Below the pieces are notes generated by a model. The model had not been told where the DNA came from and made no database searches. It saw only the letters and a program-made list of their open reading frames with translations. From Chloroflexota bacterium (GTDB taxonomy: Bacteria > Chloroflexota > Limnocylindria > Limnocylindrales > CSP1-4), in assembly GCA_016875645.1 (NCBI GenBank), contig VGPE01000129.1:1-7754 (forward strand): a stretch of 7,754 bases of DNA, written 5' to 3'. This document shows, piece by piece, positions 1 to 5,659 of the stretch (its first letter is position 1; each line of letters opens with the position of its first letter). A program made the translations under genes and the position numbers.

Positions 1-1
1 G

Positions 2-1591
2 CCGACGCCGGCGTCCGGGTCCGATCCCACCGCCGACCGGTCGCCCTCGCTCGGCCGCCAGGCCCGCTGGCTGCTGGCGGCGTTCGTGCCGGCGGGACTC
101 CTCTCTGCGACCACCAACCACCTGGCGACGGACCTCGTCTCGTCCCCCTTCATCTGGATCGGGCCGTTGGCCGTCTACCTGCTCAGCTTCGTCGTTGCCT
201 TCTCGGCGAGCGGACGCGCCGCGCTGCCGGTCATCGACCGCCTTGCGCCCGGCGCAGCGGCGCTGCTCTGGGTGCCGTTCTTCCAGCAGCAGGCATGGCC
301 CATGGTGCCGCTGCTGCTCGTCGAACTGGGCTCCCTGTGGATCCTCGCAACCGCGATCCACGGCCGGCTCGCCCTCGATCGTCCGGCCGAGCGCCACCTG
401 ACCCGCTTCTACGTGGTGCTGTCCGCGGGCGGGATGCTGGCGACGGCGTTCGTGGCAGTCGTTGCGCCCCTCGCCTTCAACGCGATCTACGAGTACCCGC
501 TCCTGATCGTGGCTGGCCTCGCGGCGCTGGCGCTGCTCCCATCGCCGCGCCCAGCTCTGCCGATCCGACTGCTGCTTCGCGGGTCGCGCCCGGCCGCGGC
601 CGACCTTGCGTTGCGTGTTGTCCCGTATGCCGCGATCGCCACGGCACTCGTCCTCCTGCTGGCGGGCAGGCACGCCGGCCTCGCCGCGGATACGGCCGGT
701 ATCGCGATCGTGAGCGGCCTTGTCGTCGCGGTGGCGGTGAACGCCCGCCTTGCAGCGGCGACGGGCGCCATCCTGGTTGCAGTTCTCCTGGTCGCCACCA
801 CGACCGAGCCGCTGCTCCGCGTCCGCACGTTCTTCGGCGTCATCGAGATCCGCAACGAGGGGGACCGCCGCTCGGAGTACTCGGGTACCACGCTCCATGG
901 CACGCAGTACTTCGACGAGGCGCGGCGGCTCGCGGCCACCGTGTACTACGTCGCCGGCGGGCCGATGGGCGACGTCTTCGACGACCTCCGCAGCCGCGTG
1001 CGTGACGGCGCGCGGGTGGGTGTCGTGGGACTGGGCGTCGGCACCGCCCTGGCGTATGCGGTGCCAGGTGACGACTGGACCTTCTTCGAGATCGACCAGG
1101 CGGTCATCGACATCGCCGGCAACGAGCGCTACTTCACCTATCTCCGCGACGCACCGGCCCCGGTCCGGATGGTCCTGGGCGACGCGCGCCTGTCGCTGGA
1201 ACGCGAGCCCGCGGGATCGTTCGACGTTCTCGTCGTCGACGCGTTCAGCTCAGACGCCGTGCCCGTTCATCTCCTGACCCGCGAGGCACTCCAGCTCTAC
1301 CACCGCGTGCTGCGGCCGGGCGGCATCGTCCTGCTCCACCTGTCGAACCGCCACTACGACCTGATCCCGGTGGCCAACGCGACCGCAAGGTCCGCGCGGC
1401 TGGGCGTGCTCGCGCTGGCCTACGCGCCCGGCACCCGCGTTGTCCAGGAACTGGCGGGGACTGCCACGTCGTATGTCATCGTGGGCGACTGGCCCAGCGT
1501 GGAGCGTTTCCGCTACCGCGACTGGAGCGACAGCGACCGGGGCGCGGTCTTCACCGACGACTTCGCGAACCTGCTGGCCGCACTCGACTAG
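2..1591 (+). CDS. Membrane protein with C-terminal spermidine-synthase-like domain (5' end outside window)
   Basis: The frame is open from base 2, so the gene begins upstream; the GTG at 86 is internal, because the residues before it (RQARWLLAAF) continue a membrane segment. About the first 270 visible residues are hydrophobic, with roughly seven to nine membrane spans. A Rossmann domain follows: glycine-rich loop GVVGLGVGT (residues 340-348 counted from base 2), acidic end of beta-2 in FFEID (E363), GDAR (D394) and VDAFSSDAVP (D413, D418), then a LRPGG strand. This layout matches the widespread fused membrane/spermidine-synthase-like family. True SpeE enzymes carry a DSxDPxGP-type active-site stretch; here it is DAFSSDAVP, so polyamine synthesis is unproven and another aminopropyl- or methyl-transfer reaction is possible. 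The family assignment is firm; the substrate is unknown. It stops with TAG 53 bases before hutI. Confidence 0.85.
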   Translation, partial: PTPASGSDPTADRSPSLGRQARWLLAAFVPAGLLSATTNHLATDLVSSPFIWIGPLAVYLLSFVVAFSASGRAALPVIDRLAPGAAALLWVPFFQQQAWPMVPLLLVELGSLWILATAIHGRLALDRPAERHLTRFYVVLSAGGMLATAFVAVVAPLAFNAIYEYPLLIVAGLAALALLPSPRPALPIRLLLRGSRPAAADLALRVVPYAAIATALVLLLAGRHAGLAADTAGIAIVSGLVVAVAVNARLAAATGAILVAVLLVATTTEPLLRVRTFFGVIEIRNEGDRRSEYSGTTLHGTQYFDEARRLAATVYYVAGGPMGDVFDDLRSRVRDGARVGVVGLGVGTALAYAVPGDDWTFFEIDQAVIDIAGNERYFTYLRDAPAPVRMVLGDARLSLEREPAGSFDVLVVDAFSSDAVPVHLLTREALQLYHRVLRPGGIVLLHLSNRHYDLIPVANATARSARLGVLALAYAPGTRVVQELAGTATSYVIVGDWPSVERFRYRDWSDSDRGAVFTDDFANLLAALD

Positions 1592-1615
1592 GCGGACCAC
1601 CGCGCCGCCGGGCCC

Positions 1616-1621
1616 TATCCT
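1616..1621 (+). promoter_or_regulatory. Candidate -10 box TATCCT before hutI
   Basis: TATCCT fits the TAnnnT pattern and lies in the 53-base gap. With a usual 6-base discriminator, transcription would start at A1628, giving a 17-base leader that holds the purine-rich ribosome site at 1630-1639. No -35 box is visible. It is a short motif and could be chance. Confidence 0.3.
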
Positions 1622-1644
1622 CCCGCGATGGAAGGGGGGCCACG

Positions 1645-2907
1645 TTGACGACGACGCTGATCCGCAATACGAGCCAGGTCGTGACGATGGCCAGCGGCGG
1701 CCGCCCCAAGCGCGGCCGCGCGCTCGCCGACCCGGGCGTCATCGAGCGGGGCGAGGTGCTCGTCCGCGACGGGCAGATCGTGGCCGTCGGGCCAGATGCC
1801 GGCCGTGGGATCGCCGCGGATCGCAGCATCAATGCCGAGGGCGGCGTCGTCCTGCCGGGCTTCGTCGATCCCCACACCCACCTCGTGTTCGCGGGCTCGC
1901 GACCCGCCGAATGGGAGGCGCGCCTCGTCCAGGGCCGCTCGTTCGCCGACTTCATCAAGACCGGGGGCGGCGCGATGGACACGGTCCGCGCGACGCGGGC
2001 GGCCCCGGACGACGAGCTGGAGGAGCTGATCCTGCTGCGCCTCGCCCGTATGGCGTCGTGGGGCGTGACCACCGCGGAGGTCAAGAGCGGCTACGGCCTG
2101 TCCGTGGCGGAAGAGCTGCGCCACCTCCGCGTCCTCCAGCGGGCCGGGACGCGTTCCCCGATCCGTGTCGTGCCCACCGCCCTCCCAGCTCACTTCCCGC
2201 CGCTGGACCCGGGCACCACGAAGGCCGCGTACCTCGACGAGATCGTCGAGTCGATGGTCCCGGCGGTGGCCGACGGAGGCCTGGCGACCACGTTCGACAT
2301 CTTTCGCGACGAGGCCGCCTACGACGATGCGGACGTCCGGCGGCTCGCGGAGGCCTGCCGCGCCGCAGGTCTCGGGATCCGCCTCCATGCCGATCAGCTG
2401 GGCGACGACGGAGGCGCGGCACTGGCGGTCGAGGTGGGTGCGCTCTCGGCGGATCATCTGGGGCACATCAGCCCCGCCGGGGTCGCGGCGATGGCCGCGT
2501 CGGACACGATCGCGGTCCTCATCCCGGGCTCGCTGTTCTTCGTGCCGGGCGAGAAGGCGGCGCCGACCCGGGACCTCATCGATGCCGGCGTGGCCATCGC
2601 GATCTCCACCGACTACACGCCGGGGACATCGCCCATCGCGTCGATGCCGCTGGCGATCGCGCTCGCTTGCGTCCTGCTACGCATCTCGGTGGCCGAGGCG
2701 ATCGCCGGCGCCACGATCAACGCCGCCTTCGCGGTGGGCCTCGGCGACTTGGTCGGCAGCCTGGAGCCGGGCAAGCAGGCCGACCTCCAGGTCATCGAAG
2801 CACGCGATTACCGCGAGGTGCCGTACCGTTTCGGCGAGAACCTGGTCCGGCGGGTCATGGTCGCTGGCGAGACCGTGCTGGAGCGGGGGCAGGTCGGACC
2901 GCTCTGA
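1645..2907 (+). CDS. hutI: Imidazolonepropionase
   Basis: Third enzyme of histidine degradation: a cytosolic amidohydrolase that opens 4-imidazolone-5-propanoate to N-formimino-L-glutamate (EC 3.5.2.7). The 420 residues match the family length. Metal and catalytic positions are visible: DPHTH (H77, H79), LHADQ (H248), ADHLGH (H271) and STDYTPG (D323). The family signature TGGGAMDTVRATR and the SGYGL motif are also present, and the C terminus returns to the small beta-sandwich (GSLEPGKQADLQVIEARDY). The TTG start is chosen because GGAAGGGGGG (1630-1639) ends 5 bases upstream and the N terminus (TTLIRNTSQVVTM) aligns with the usual first strand. An ATG at 1628 is out of frame and closes after six codons. 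hutU, hutH and hutG are not in the window, so the rest of the pathway must lie elsewhere. Confidence 0.95.
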   Translation: MTTTLIRNTSQVVTMASGGRPKRGRALADPGVIERGEVLVRDGQIVAVGPDAGRGIAADRSINAEGGVVLPGFVDPHTHLVFAGSRPAEWEARLVQGRSFADFIKTGGGAMDTVRATRAAPDDELEELILLRLARMASWGVTTAEVKSGYGLSVAEELRHLRVLQRAGTRSPIRVVPTALPAHFPPLDPGTTKAAYLDEIVESMVPAVADGGLATTFDIFRDEAAYDDADVRRLAEACRAAGLGIRLHADQLGDDGGAALAVEVGALSADHLGHISPAGVAAMAASDTIAVLIPGSLFFVPGEKAAPTRDLIDAGVAIAISTDYTPGTSPIASMPLAIALACVLLRISVAEAIAGATINAAFAVGLGDLVGSLEPGKQADLQVIEARDYREVPYRFGENLVRRVMVAGETVLERGQVGPL

Positions 2908-2940
2908 GGTCCCGGGCCACGCTGAGTCCGCGCGGCGCGC

Positions 2941-2946
2941 TACCGT
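2941..2946 (+). promoter_or_regulatory. Candidate -10 box TACCGT before the aminotransferase
   Basis: TACCGT fits TAnnnT and sits in the 75-base gap after hutI. A 6-base discriminator would put the start near A2953, about 30 bases before the ATG, with the ribosome site GGAG (2972-2975) inside the leader. No -35 box is visible. A GC-rich short palindrome, GCGCG-G-CGCGC (2930-2940), abuts it upstream. Confidence 0.25.
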
Positions 2947-2982
2947 ATCGGGAGCGCCGACCCCCGCTGCTGGAGCCACCCG

Positions 2983-4287
2983 ATGACCACCATGTCGCCC
3001 CCCGACCTCGATCGATCGGTCGTTCCTGCCGTCTGGGCCCGCTACACGGACCTCGTCATCGACCGCGGCGAGGGCTCGTGGCTGATCACCACCTCGGGTG
3101 AGCGCTATCTCGACTACTCCACCGGGATCGGGGTCACCAACACCGGCCATGCCCACCCGCGGGTGGTCGCGGCCGTCCAGGCCCAGGCGGCGAAACTGCT
3201 CCACGGCCAGCAGAACATCGTCTTCCACGAGGCGGGGCTGCGCCTGTACGACCGGCTGCGCGGGCTGCTCCCGGCCCCTGCCGGTCCGTGGCAGGCGTTC
3301 CTCTCCAACTCGGGCGCCGAGGCGGTGGAGGCGTCGATCAAGCTGGCGAGGGCGGCAACGGGCCGCCCGGCGATCGTCGCGTTCCGGGGCGGGTTCCACG
3401 GCCGGACCGGCCAGGCGATGGCGTTGACCACGTCGCGCGTGTCGGTGCGCGGGCGCTTCGAGCCGCTGCCGGGCTCCGTCTACCACGCGCCGTTCCCGTA
3501 CTGCTACCGGGCGCCGGGCGGCGCACACTCGCCCCACGCCTGCCGCTGCGAGTGGGAACAGGGGCTCTCGGACCTGTTCGCGCAGGTCGTGGAGCCGTCG
3601 CGGGTGGCGGCGCTCATCGTGGAGCCGGTGCTGGGCGAGGGCGGGTACGTGGTGCCGCCGGCTTCCTTCCTGCCCCGGCTGCGCCAGATCGCCGACCAGC
3701 ACGGAATCCTGCTCATCGCCGACGAGATCCAGACCGGCTTCGGCCGCACCGGCCGGATGTTCGCGGTGGAGCACGTGGGCGTGGTGCCGGACATCCTGGT
3801 GATCGCGAAGGGTCTCGCGTCGGGGCTGCCGTTGTCCGGGATCGTAGGCCGCGCGTCGCTCTTCACGGCGTGGCCGGCGGGTGCCCATGGCGGGACGTAC
3901 GGCGGCAACGTGGTCGCCTGCGCAGCGGCCAACGCCACGCTGGACGTGATCGCGTCCGAGGGGCTGGTCGAGAACGCACGGGCGCGGGGCCAGCAATTGC
4001 TCGACGGGCTTCGGCGGGTTGGCGCCGGGCGCCGGTCGCTGGGCGACGTGCGCGGCCTGGGCGCCATGATCGGCCTGGAGTTTGTGAAGCGCGATGGCGA
4101 CCGCGTGCCCGATCCCGCGATGGCGACGGCCGTCCTGAACGCGATGCTCCGGCAGCACGTGATCGCGATCTCCGCCGGCACCTGGGGCCAGATGGTGCGC
4201 CTGGTGCCGCCGCTCGTCACGACGGCCGAGGAGGTGGACTTTGCGCTGGGCGTGGTCGCGGAGGCGCTCGAGGAAGCGGGGGCGTGA
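2983..4287 (+). CDS. Class-III PLP-dependent aminotransferase (4-aminobutyrate/acetylornithine type)
   Basis: Fold-type I aminotransferase that moves an amino group from an omega-amino or similar donor to a 2-oxo acid, probably in the cytosol. The 434 residues are a normal length. Visible landmarks are the N-terminal GIGVTNTGHAHP, SNSGAEAVEAS (phosphate-binding G112, A113), FHGRT (H139, stacking on the PLP ring), IVEPVLGEGGY, IADEIQTGFGRTG (D247, pairing with the pyridine nitrogen), AKGLASGLPLSG (K276, the PLP Schiff-base lysine) and HGGTYGGN. Start: ATG 2983 has GGAG 7 bases upstream; the in-frame ATG at 2992 is too far from it. Closest by motif are GabT-like 4-aminobutyrate aminotransferases, but acetylornithine, beta-alanine or diaminobutyrate enzymes share these motifs, so the substrate is open. 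Lying after hutI suggests amino-acid catabolism. A cysteine-bearing insert (PYCYRAPGGAHSPHACRC) lies near residues 172-190; similar inserts occur in GabT relatives. Confidence 0.92.
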   Translation: MTTMSPPDLDRSVVPAVWARYTDLVIDRGEGSWLITTSGERYLDYSTGIGVTNTGHAHPRVVAAVQAQAAKLLHGQQNIVFHEAGLRLYDRLRGLLPAPAGPWQAFLSNSGAEAVEASIKLARAATGRPAIVAFRGGFHGRTGQAMALTTSRVSVRGRFEPLPGSVYHAPFPYCYRAPGGAHSPHACRCEWEQGLSDLFAQVVEPSRVAALIVEPVLGEGGYVVPPASFLPRLRQIADQHGILLIADEIQTGFGRTGRMFAVEHVGVVPDILVIAKGLASGLPLSGIVGRASLFTAWPAGAHGGTYGGNVVACAAANATLDVIASEGLVENARARGQQLLDGLRRVGAGRRSLGDVRGLGAMIGLEFVKRDGDRVPDPAMATAVLNAMLRQHVIAISAGTWGQMVRLVPPLVTTAEEVDFALGVVAEALEEAGA

Positions 4288-4352
4288 AGTTCGCCGGCTC
4301 GTCGATCGAGTTTCGCAACCAATTCGGCGCGCGGTGCGGGATTTGCTGGCCT

Positions 4353-4385
4353 CGGAGACGCGCGGAGTGCCGGTGAGCGCCTCCG
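4353..4385 (+). repeat. Imperfect inverted repeat after the aminotransferase gene
   Basis: CGGAG-A-CGC (4353-4361) pairs with GCG-C-CTCCG (4377-4385), with one A/C mismatch and a 15-base loop. It lies 66 bases past the aminotransferase stop. No T-run follows, so a canonical intrinsic terminator is not supported. Confidence 0.35.
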
Positions 4386-4404
4386 CGGGGCCGTGGCCCG
4401 TCAG

Positions 4405-4425
4405 GATTCGCAACGGTGTCGAATC
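4405..4425 (+). repeat. Inverted repeat GATTCG/CGAATC
   Basis: Perfect 6-base arms (4405-4410 and 4420-4425) flank 9 bases. It contains the alternative GTG start (4416) and one TTCGCAAC copy, so it could be an operator or an RNA hairpin. Confidence 0.35.
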
Positions 4426-4434
4426 TCGTGGGCA

Positions 4435-4465
4435 TCGGGCGGCCGGCGGGCGCGGCCCGTCCCGA
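4435..4465 (+). repeat. Strong GC-rich hairpin upstream of the AAC(3)-like gene
   Basis: TCGGG (4435-4439) pairs with CCCGA (4461-4465), and GGCCG (4441-4445) with CGGCC (4453-4457). An internal loop (C against CGT) separates the two stems, and the end loop is 7 bases. It ends 13 bases before ATG 4479 and includes part of the GAGG ribosome site (4464-4467), so folding could lower translation. It has no T-run. Confidence 0.45.
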
Positions 4466-4478
4466 GGCGACGCATAGG

Positions 4479-5519
4479 ATGCGAAACGCGCCGCAGGACC
4501 CCGCGCCGCAGGACTCCGCGCCGTCGGGCCCCACGCCGTCGGGCCCATCTCACGTCACCCGCACCGACCTCGTCGCCGGCTTCGATCGCATCGGCCTGCG
4601 CCCAGGCCAGGTGGCGCTCGTCCACTCGGCCATGCGGCCGTTCGGCCACGTCGAGGGCGGCGCCGAGACGGTGGTCGACGCTCTTCTCGACGTGCTCGGC
4701 CCGCGCGGCACCCTCGTCGTGCCCACGTTCACGTTCGCGCACGAAGCCACGACGGCCGCCGGCGATCGCCTGCTCATCGACCCCGCGAATGACCCGTCCG
4801 AGATGGGCACGATCTCCGAGACCGTCCGCCGCCGGCCCGACGCGCGGCGCACCGCCGCATTCCGCCACTCCTTCGCCGCGATCGGGCGTCGCGCAGAGCC
4901 GATCGCGTCGGTGGACCACGGCCTGGCCCCGTTCGACCTCCGCTCCGCGTTCGGCGTCATGCTTGCGCTGGACGCCCAGGTGGTGCTGCTCGGCGTGACC
5001 TATGCGCGCTCGACCAGCCACCACTTCGCCGAGTGGCTGAGCGAGGTGCCGTACCGACATGCGGTCGTGCGCGAGGTCCGCCTGAGGCAGCCGGATGGCT
5101 CGATCATCGAGACCACCATGGGCGACTATCAACCCCGGCCGAGTCCCGACGGCTCCTATTACGGGTCGCGCGCAACCGACTTCAACCGGCTGGGCCTGAT
5201 GCTCGAGCGAACCGGTGCCGTGAGCGTGACCCCGATCGGCAACGCCATCGTCCGCCGTTTTGCGATGCGGTCGCTGATCGAGCTCGCCGTGGCCGAAGCC
5301 GAACGGGACCACAACATCTTCCGCACGCCCGAGGGCCAGAAGGCGCACATCACCGGCCTGCCCGACGGCGTGTTCGTGTTCAGCCACGAGATCCGGGACG
5401 CTGCTGGTCGCCCGGAGACCCACTTCTGGAACGTGGTGAACCCTCGCGCCGTCGCCGGCTTCCGGGACGACTGGCGCGTGGTCGTGCCCGACGTGCCTGC
5501 GGCCGACCCGGCGCCCTGA
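4479..5519 (+). CDS. AAC(3)-family (Antibiotic_NAT) N-acetyltransferase-like protein
   Basis: Related to aminoglycoside 3-N-acetyltransferases, which transfer acetyl from acetyl-CoA to an amine. From residue 26 the fold is clear: VTRTDLVAGFDRIGLRPGQ, VALVHSAMRPFGHVEGG, ALLDVLGPRGTLVVPTFTF, SEMGTISE, FRHSFAAIGRRA (H130) and LLGVTYARSTSHHFAEW (H181, H182, E185), matching the active-site HxxE-type segment of the family. At 346 residues it is longer than classical resistance enzymes (about 260-290) because of an N-terminal repeat linker and a C-terminal extension from about residue 260. A housekeeping or biosynthetic acetyltransferase is therefore as likely as drug resistance. Start choice: ATG 4479 has GAGG 11 bases upstream; an in-frame GTG at 4416 with AGGA (4403-4406) would add 21 residues and cannot be excluded. 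The gene lies 191 bases after the aminotransferase, so independent or leader-controlled expression is plausible. Confidence 0.85.
   Translation: MRNAPQDPAPQDSAPSGPTPSGPSHVTRTDLVAGFDRIGLRPGQVALVHSAMRPFGHVEGGAETVVDALLDVLGPRGTLVVPTFTFAHEATTAAGDRLLIDPANDPSEMGTISETVRRRPDARRTAAFRHSFAAIGRRAEPIASVDHGLAPFDLRSAFGVMLALDAQVVLLGVTYARSTSHHFAEWLSEVPYRHAVVREVRLRQPDGSIIETTMGDYQPRPSPDGSYYGSRATDFNRLGLMLERTGAVSVTPIGNAIVRRFAMRSLIELAVAEAERDHNIFRTPEGQKAHITGLPDGVFVFSHEIRDAAGRPETHFWNVVNPRAVAGFRDDWRVVVPDVPAADPAP
4491..4550 (+). repeat. Four 15-bp in-frame tandem repeats
   Basis: Four degenerate 15-base units (4491-4505, 4506-4520, 4521-4535, 4536-4550), each opening with CCG, encode PQDPA, PQDSA, PSGPT and PSGPS. Units 1 and 2 are nearly identical to each other, as are units 3 and 4. 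They form a proline-rich, probably disordered linker before the acetyltransferase fold, and copy number could vary without breaking the frame. Confidence 0.8.
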
Positions 5520-5529
5520 GCCGCCGGGA

Positions 5530-5582
5530 CCGGAGTCTCACGGACGACGGCTGACCTGCCGGAACCGCTCCCTTGACTCCGG
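5530..5582 (+). repeat. Wide inverted repeat CCGGAGTC/GACTCCGG after the AAC(3)-like gene
   Basis: Perfect 8-base arms (5530-5537 and 5575-5582) with 37 bases between, starting 10 bases after the stop codon. Its right arm shares bases with the tight hairpin at 5579-5596, so only one of the two can form. Confidence 0.45.
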
Positions 5583-5596
5583 CCGGGCGCGGCCGG
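5579..5596 (+). terminator. Terminator-like GC hairpin without T-run
   Basis: CCGGCCG (5579-5585), loop GGCG, CGGCCGG (5590-5596): a perfect 7-base stem, 59 bases past the acetyltransferase stop. A 14-base perfect palindrome, CGCGGCCGGCCGCG (5588-5601), overlaps its right arm. No poly-T follows, so termination here is an inference from position and stem strength only. Confidence 0.35.
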
Positions 5597-5623
5597 CCGC
5601 GATCGTGGACCGCCCCCGCGCCG

Positions 5624-5629
5624 TAGAGT
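5624..5629 (+). promoter_or_regulatory. Candidate -10 box TAGAGT before the hydrolase gene
   Basis: TAGAGT fits TAnnnT and lies 30 bases before the GTG start, with the ribosome site GGGAGGGGG (5649-5657) between. No -35 box stands at the usual distance; TTGACT at 5573-5578 is 45 bases away, too far to pair with it. Confidence 0.25.
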
Positions 5630-5659
5630 GAGCGCCGGGTTCCAGCACGGGAGGGGGCG

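Larger units (their letters stand above)
4310..4487 (+). promoter_or_regulatory. Possible structured leader ahead of the AAC(3)-like gene
   Basis: The 191-base gap holds nested inverted repeats. GTTTCGCA (4310-4317) is a perfect 8-base complement of TGCGAAAC (4480-4487), which overlaps the chosen ATG (4479-4481). Between these arms lie three local inverted repeats at 4353-4385, 4405-4425 and 4435-4465. A second copy of TTCGCAAC (4407-4414) could pair with the same start-codon arm over 6 bases, competing with its own hairpin. The picture is a closing stem with three branches that hides the start, as in some translational switches. It matches no riboswitch I recognise, and in GC-rich DNA some of this may be chance. 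Confidence 0.3.

Noticed and set aside
1591..1609. GGCGG/CCGCC inverted repeat after gene 1 as a terminator
   Set aside because: Only 5-base arms, no T-run, and it begins in the stop codon; expected often by chance in such GC-rich sequence.
1628..1648. Six-codon ATG ORF just before hutI as a leader peptide
   Set aside because: Too short, with no regulatory codons; it only happens to contain the hutI ribosome site, so chance is the simpler reading.
1440..3101. Long plus-strand frame (553 codons) across the end of gene 1 and hutI
   Set aside because: Arginine/glycine/proline-rich shadow of hutI; it crosses two real gene boundaries and has no recognisable domain.
4475..4480. TAGGAT as a -10 box for the AAC(3)-like gene
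   Set aside because: It overlaps ATG 4479; transcription from it would start near 4487, past the only reasonable start, and no in-frame start follows before about 4608.
2677..4548. Long open frame on the minus strand (623 codons) opposite hutI and the aminotransferase
   Set aside because: Arginine-, alanine- and histidine-rich with no motif; it mirrors two well-supported plus-strand enzymes. GC-rich codons suppress stops in the antisense frames.
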